The notes under the pieces are model-generated. The model saw nothing but the letters and a program-made list of their open reading frames with translations. It had not been told where the DNA came from and did no database searches. The position numbers and the translations under genes are program-made. From contig NZ_CAMHRZ010000111.1 in NCBI RefSeq assembly GCF_946187255.1, forward strand, positions 1 through 10,094: 10,094 nucleotides of DNA, written 5' to 3'. Of this stretch, positions 6,729-10,094 are shown one piece after another; within the stretch, counting starts at the first letter, position 1, and each line of letters opens with the position of its first letter. This DNA comes from an uncultured Ruminococcus sp. (GTDB lineage: Bacteria > Bacillota > Clostridia > Oscillospirales > Ruminococcaceae).

Positions 6729-7220
6729 TCATTCACCCTCCGTTTTTGATCTCAGTATCTTTTTGGCTTTGCTCAGTCTCATGCTTGCCGTACTTGCTTT
6801 TATGCCCAAAATCGAAGCCGTTTCGTTTACCGAAAGCCCCAGAAAACAGTGGAGATACAAGGACTCGCGCAAGCCTTCGGGGAGCTCTCTCACCGATTCA
6901 AATATCTCACTGTCATAACTGCTTTCAAAGTCAGCCGTCCTGTCTTCGGGCGGTTCAAAGGTCTTGTCGGTATTACTGTTCCATTTTCCCAAATTGTACT
7001 GCCTGCATTTGTTGAGGGCAGTCCTGATGAGCCAAGCGCGTTTTGCATTCTCATCATCGAATACTGGCTTCTTTAAATAGTACAGCAGAAAGACTTCCTG
7101 AAAAACATCGTCGGCTTCGTGCTTGTTTTTCAGCTGTGTCAGCGCGATGCCGTAGACTGTGCGCTTGTATTTCATGATCGTCTGTTCGAGTTTTTTTATA
7201 GCGGTTTCATCGGTATGCAT
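6729..7220 (-). CDS. ECF-type RNA polymerase sigma factor (sigma-70 family)
   Basis: This is a 163-residue alternative sigma factor with only regions 2 and 4, as usual for ECF members. Region 2 spans about residues 16-77, with the helical segment around EADDVFQEVF (35-44) that contacts core polymerase and the -10, and the RAWLIRTALNKCR stretch (61-73) typical of region 2.3-2.4. Region 4 spans about 110-156, with LPEGLRES (113-120) and a helix-turn-helix (about 131-152, VNETASILG then STASMRLSKAKK) for -35 recognition. The ATG at 7220 has AGAGGTG upstream. It is the first gene of a two-gene unit with the probable anti-sigma membrane protein. No convincing SigmaA promoter was seen in front, which fits, but does not prove, transcription from its own sigma-dependent promoter. 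Regulon and inducing signal are unknown. Confidence 0.95.
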   Translation of the reverse strand: MHTDETAIKKLEQTIMKYKRTVYGIALTQLKNKHEADDVFQEVFLLYYLKKPVFDDENAKRAWLIRTALNKCRQYNLGKWNSNTDKTFEPPEDRTADFESSYDSEIFESVRELPEGLRESLYLHCFLGLSVNETASILGIKASTASMRLSKAKKILRSKTEGE

Positions 7221-7334
7221 ACTTTTTCACCTCTTATAATATAATCACGAAAAAGCGCCGATATCTCAACAGCAGTCACTAAATTCGGCAGAACAGACAA
7301 AATTTACCTTTCGCTCATGTGTGTTATGCTGAAT

Positions 7335-7363
7335 AAAAAAACACCGACCCCGTGTGTTGGTGT
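7335..7363 (-). terminator. Second (distal) terminator downstream of the LacI-family gene
   Basis: On the - strand an 8-bp stem (7363-7356 with 7348-7341, one mismatch) closes a 7-base loop and runs into T residues (complement of the A run at 7335-7340). It backs up the stronger hairpin about 25 bases upstream in the direction of transcription and insulates the sigma gene from read-through. Confidence 0.65.
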
Positions 7364-7387
7364 TACAGTGCGGTAAAAGTGCTGCAC

Positions 7388-7417
7388 AAAAAACGGTGCC
7401 GGGTTATCCCGACACCG
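7388..7417 (-). terminator. Primary Rho-independent terminator of the LacI-family gene
   Basis: On the - strand a 10-bp stem (7417-7408 with 7403-7394, one G-U pair) has a 4-base loop and six T residues. The wobble pairs only in the - strand RNA; the + strand would have a C-A mismatch. This fixes the direction of use. Confidence 0.93.
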
Positions 7418-7453
7418 CTGTATACTATTATATATAATATATATCATTGCCTG

Positions 7454-8449
7454 TCAGTCACCCGTGGACTGGCGCAGTATGATCTTGTGATCCACCGTGT
7501 AATACTTATTGTCCTTGACTGTGGAATGTATATTTTCGATCAGCTTGGATATTACCTGTTCGCCCATTTTTTCACAGGGCTGTTCAACGGTGGATACCGT
7601 TGGCAGCATCATCTCACACATGGATATATTATCAAAGCCCATGACGGAGATCTCCTCGCCTATCTTCACACCCAGTTCCACACCGCGATGTATCGCCGCG
7701 ATAGCCAGCAGATCGGATACCGCGAATATGGCAGTGGGGCGCTTTTCCAGCCCGCAGAAATAGTTCATGGCGTCCAGTCCGCAGGGGTACTCATAGCTGT
7801 CACGGTATACCAGTTCCTCACGGTAGGGTATTCCCGCCGCCTGCAACGCATGACGGTAGCCGTTCTCGCGGGCTGTGGAGGATATCGCTTCCGAAGTAGT
7901 GCCGATAAAGCCGATATCCCTGTGTCCCTTGGCGATGAGGGTATTGACCGCATCTATGGCGGCAATTTCGTCATCGACCGCAACGGTAAGCACATCCGCG
8001 CCCGTTACGCCGTCACAGCAGAGGGCTACATCGTAATTCATGGCAAGTCTGTTCAGGGACTGAGCGTCAAATAACGTTCCCAGAAGTACCACGCCGTCAA
8101 CGGTGCGGTTGTAGAGCATATTCATCACTCTTGCTTCCGCCGAAGGCACACCGTCGGAGACTGCCGTGATTATATCGTATCCCACCTTTGAAGCATACCT
8201 CTGCATACCCGTGACTATTTTGGAATACAGTGAATGCTCGGACTTGGGCATTACGCAGAGTATCACATTAGTCTCGCATTTTCTCAGATTTCTGCCGAGA
8301 AAGTTGGGCGAATAATTCAGCTTGGTTATAGCATCCCTGACCCTTTCAGCCGAGTCTTCGGAAACGTTGCAGTTACCGTTTAGTACCCTTGACACCGTTG
8401 CCACAGAAACGCCCGCTTCTCTTGCAACATCTTTGATCGTAACGCTCAT
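7454..8449 (-). CDS. LacI/GalR-family transcriptional repressor
   Basis: This is a 331-residue DNA-binding regulator. The N-terminal helix-turn-helix (about residues 4-24, TIKDVAREAGVSVATVSRVL) and the hinge region (about 45-58, NYSPNFLGRNLR) are classic LacI family, followed by a periplasmic-binding-protein-like sensor domain (about 60-331). Sensor landmarks include RTVDGVVLLG, the GHRDIGFIG segment, PTAIFAVSDLLAIAAIHR and the GEEISVMGFDNISM strand-turn. Such proteins usually bind a sugar and repress sugar-use genes, but no transporter or glycosidase lies beside this one, so the ligand is unknown. The open frame extends to 8524, but that codon lies in the -35 box. The ATG at 8449 has AAAGGGG upstream and a predicted leader of about 40 bases. 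The gene is monocistronic and closed by two terminators; it may regulate distant genes. Confidence 0.96.
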   Translation of the reverse strand: MSVTIKDVAREAGVSVATVSRVLNGNCNVSEDSAERVRDAITKLNYSPNFLGRNLRKCETNVILCVMPKSEHSLYSKIVTGMQRYASKVGYDIITAVSDGVPSAEARVMNMLYNRTVDGVVLLGTLFDAQSLNRLAMNYDVALCCDGVTGADVLTVAVDDEIAAIDAVNTLIAKGHRDIGFIGTTSEAISSTARENGYRHALQAAGIPYREELVYRDSYEYPCGLDAMNYFCGLEKRPTAIFAVSDLLAIAAIHRGVELGVKIGEEISVMGFDNISMCEMMLPTVSTVEQPCEKMGEQVISKLIENIHSTVKDNKYYTVDHKIILRQSTGD

Positions 8450-8495
8450 AGCATACCCCTTTCCAATGATAGACAAGCCCGTAAATATTGATATA

Positions 8496-8524
8496 ATTAT
8501 AACACATCGGCGTGAAAAATGCAA
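8496..8524 (-). promoter_or_regulatory. SigmaA-type promoter of the LacI-family gene
   Basis: Read on the - strand, TTGCAT (8524-8519) and TATAAT (8501-8496) have a 17-base spacer and a TGT directly before the -10 (extended -10). Transcription would start near 8489. This rules out the longer open frame as the protein start. Confidence 0.9.
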
Positions 8525-8541
8525 GACCTGCCCTCGCCCGT

Positions 8542-8559
8542 GCGAAAAGTTTTTTTCGC
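8542..8559 (-). terminator. Weak hairpin downstream of the 346-residue protein gene
   Basis: A perfect 7-bp inverted repeat (GCGAAAA 8542-8548 with TTTTCGC 8553-8559) lies 7 bases past the stop codon at 8567 on the - strand. The stem is A/T-rich and no T tract follows, so termination here is doubtful. Confidence 0.3.
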
Positions 8560-8566
8560 GATCATA

Positions 8567-9607
8567 TCATCCTTTTCGCTTTTCCGCCAGCATCTCCCGC
8601 AGACGCGCCTTTGTGACGGAGTGTTCTTTGCCGTCGTAGTCTTTAAGGATAAGGCAGTCTTTCTCCCAGCGGGCGAAGAAAAAGTCATCATATTCATCCT
8701 CGTCGGAGAATACCTCATCTTCGATCCTTACCATGTGAGGGTCAAAGTTCAGCGGGTCGGAAAAATCCATGACGAAAACCTCATCCGAACCTGCCCAGTA
8801 ACAGCCGTTGCAGGCAAGCAGGTCGCTGTCGATGTCGTAGTGTACGCTAATCACAATGAAGGATTCTCCGCACTCCGAAAGGTAGTCGTGCTCGTAGCCT
8901 TCGGGGACGTAGACGTAGCGCTTGCCTGTGTCGATCTCCATAAAGGCGGCACCGTAAAGTCCTGCGGAGTAATGGTAGTAGAGATGCCCGTTTGAGTGGT
9001 GTATCGGATCGAAAAAGCTCATCCTGTGCTGGGGAAGGGTGTAGCTCTCGCATATCACTTTTCCGTCTTTAAGGTATTTTCCTACGGCGATATATGAGCC
9101 AAAATTGCGGTCGGGGATGGTGGGTTCTTCGCCGTAAAGCTCCATCACCACAGAAATACCCTCACCTATGTCCCTCTCTTCGGCAGAAATCAGGTACTCA
9201 GGCTTATACCACTGCTCCCTCTCGTTTATAAACGGCTCGCGTCCGCTGTAAACATTTTTATAGGAAAAGCCCTTGTATCTGCACAGAATGACATTTATCT
9301 TCTCACAGCAGTAATACAGTATCTTCCGATCGGTGCGCTCGCCGTCAAAGCCCGAACATTCCAGCGTGATAACGTATTCTCCGCCGAATTCTTTGACAGA
9401 AAGCTCCAGCAGCTCGTAATTATCTATCATTGGCAGACCTTCGTCCTCTTTATCGGGATCGTGTCTGAATACAAATCTGAAAGTTTTCAGCCCGCTCTTG
9501 TCTGTTTCCTCTGCGGGGAATTCTCCCCACATTGTATCGCGCAGCGTGCTGACAGTGCCGCCGCGATAGCAGTGCTCGGTGATATCCTTAATTTCAAAAT
9601 CTCTCAT
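8567..9607 (-). CDS. Conserved-looking hypothetical protein, 346 residues
   Basis: I do not recognise a named family. The protein is soluble, acidic, rich in Tyr/Phe/Asp/Glu, and has no signal peptide or membrane segment. Alternating short strands throughout suggest an all-beta or propeller-like fold. Landmark segments are HSNGHLYYHYSAGLYGAAFMEID followed by a KRYVYVPEGYEHD stretch, then HYDIDSDLLACNGCYWAG (Cys266 and Cys269) and the DFSDP motif (281-285). These look like conserved sites of an uncharacterised bacterial family I have seen without a function. The C-terminal tail is helical and basic. The start ATG (9607) overlaps the stop of the upstream TfoX-like gene in ATGA, with AGGAG (9620-9616) 8 bases before it, so translation is probably coupled. 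It shares the promoter at 9986-10014. Confidence 0.9.
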   Translation of the reverse strand: MRDFEIKDITEHCYRGGTVSTLRDTMWGEFPAEETDKSGLKTFRFVFRHDPDKEDEGLPMIDNYELLELSVKEFGGEYVITLECSGFDGERTDRKILYYCCEKINVILCRYKGFSYKNVYSGREPFINEREQWYKPEYLISAEERDIGEGISVVMELYGEEPTIPDRNFGSYIAVGKYLKDGKVICESYTLPQHRMSFFDPIHHSNGHLYYHYSAGLYGAAFMEIDTGKRYVYVPEGYEHDYLSECGESFIVISVHYDIDSDLLACNGCYWAGSDEVFVMDFSDPLNFDPHMVRIEDEVFSDEDEYDDFFFARWEKDCLILKDYDGKEHSVTKARLREMLAEKRKG

Positions 9608-9927
9608 TTCTTTTTCTCCTTTTTCTTCGGCGCGGGAAGATCGTCCGCCACAGCTTCCAGCAGTTCTTTCAGGCGTTCTTTGTCATCGATAATGTCAACA
9701 AGCAGCATCTCCTTTGCGCCCTCATATGGCAGCTCATAAGTCGCATTGGGAAGCAGCCTTTTTGCGGATGCTGTAGGTTTTACAAGAAACCTGTTGTCGT
9801 ATATCCCGCCGACCACCTTGCCTTTGCAGTAGATGATGAACTCTCCCATCATCGGGCGGTAGGATATCTCCTCTGTTGCCGACAGCTGTTCCAGCACATA
9901 TCCCAGATATTCCTTATCCGAAGCCAT
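9604..9927 (-). CDS. TfoX/Sxy N-terminal-domain protein
   Basis: This 107-residue protein consists of a single TfoX N-terminal domain (PF04993). Diagnostic segments are YRPMMGEFIIYCKGKVVGGIYD (about 24-45), RFLVKPTASA and LPYEGAKEMLLVD. In gamma-proteobacteria the full TfoX/Sxy protein activates competence genes together with CRP; the stand-alone N-terminal domain is common in Firmicutes, where its role is not known. It lacks the C-terminal TfoX domain, and competence regulation should not be assumed. The tail is Pro/Lys-rich (PAPKKKEKKK). The open frame reaches 10020, but the upstream part includes the -10 and -35 elements. The ATG at 9927 has GTGAGG (9941-9936) at 8-base spacing and yields the family-typical N-terminus. 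First gene of a two-gene operon with the 346-residue protein. Confidence 0.93.
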   Translation of the reverse strand: MASDKEYLGYVLEQLSATEEISYRPMMGEFIIYCKGKVVGGIYDNRFLVKPTASAKRLLPNATYELPYEGAKEMLLVDIIDDKERLKELLEAVADDLPAPKKKEKKK

Positions 9928-9985
9928 AACGTTTGCCTCACTTTCATTGATCGTATCGTTTTGACCGTGATCATTCTTCCATACT

Positions 9986-10014
9986 ATTATAACATAACGG
10001 CAGAAAATAGTCAA
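9986..10014 (-). promoter_or_regulatory. SigmaA-type promoter of the TfoX-domain operon
   Basis: Read on the - strand, TTGACT (10014-10009) and TATAAT (9991-9986) have a 17-base spacer and TGT before the -10 (extended -10). Transcription would start near 9979, about 50 bases before the ATG at 9927. Confidence 0.88.
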
Positions 10015-10094
10015 TTTCAAGATCTATGCCGATCGGATAACGGGAATAGTTTTCTGCTGTCCATAATGCCCATTCACAGCCTGCTGACGATGTA

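Noticed and set aside
6491..7076. Open frames on the + strand opposite the sigma and membrane-protein genes
   Set aside because: They are antisense shadows with low-complexity composition; the - strand genes have clear families and ribosome binding sites.
7426..7439. A perfect 14-base A/T palindrome between the LacI stop codon and its terminator
   Set aside because: Alternating A/T sequence gives palindromes by chance, and it lacks the central CG and GC-bearing half-sites of LacI operators.
7352..8074. A 240-codon open frame on the + strand opposite the LacI-family gene
   Set aside because: It begins inside the terminator region and covers a clear LacI sensor domain on the other strand; no family features.
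8492..8501. A 10-base palindrome overlapping the -10 box of the LacI-family gene as a possible autoregulatory operator
   Set aside because: It is entirely A/T, overlaps the TATAAT itself, and has no half-site typical of the family.
9971..10093. Open reading frame on the - strand entering from the right edge and ending in TGA at 9973-9971, with a GIDLE tetrad-like segment that recalls phosphopantetheinyl transferases
   Set aside because: It is only 40 codons, has no further family motif, and overlaps a strong promoter for the TfoX-domain operon. A gene end cannot be excluded, but it cannot be supported.

Overview
The window looks like chromosomal DNA from a gut or rumen Firmicute, most likely Ruminococcus-like (Oscillospiraceae). 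This is an inference from moderate GC, strong GGAGG-type ribosome binding sites, a large cell-wall-binding repeat protein, a clostridial-type ECF sigma/membrane-protein pair, and gene families typical of that group. No rRNA, tRNA, CRISPR array, insertion sequence or phage gene was seen.

Left half (1-5533, all + strand). First comes the 3' end of an unidentified, probably secreted protein. It is followed 19 bases later by a 35-codon peptide gene that is too short for ordinary gene finding and has leader-peptide-like features, then a strong terminator. Next is a two-gene unit: a Cys-pair protein of uncertain function, possibly related to the Imm11/double-CXXCG immunity-like families, followed by a nitroreductase-family flavoprotein. 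A monocistronic 752-residue membrane-anchored protein follows, built almost wholly of about 30 cell-wall/glucan-binding repeats with no catalytic domain. The last + strand gene is a complete peptidase T with all expected metal ligands. Each unit from 417 onward has its own TTGnnn-17-TATAAT promoter and its own terminator.

Right half (5564-9927, all - strand). Reading leftwards from the right edge, a TfoX N-terminal-domain protein overlaps by 4 bases a 346-residue conserved-looking protein of unknown function. Then comes a stand-alone LacI-family repressor closed by two consecutive terminator hairpins. Last is an ECF sigma factor tightly coupled to a single-pass membrane protein, its probable anti-sigma factor. 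That gene converges on the peptidase T gene.

The window reads mostly as ordinary accessory chromosome. The items that most merit a second look are the short peptide gene at 189-296, the all-repeat surface protein with its charged helical insertion, the Cys-pair protein, and the sigma/anti-sigma pair with a long Thr/Glu-rich linker. Several gene starts were moved inward from the longest open frame because ribosome binding sites and promoters decide the start. No stretch over 300 bases lacks a gene.
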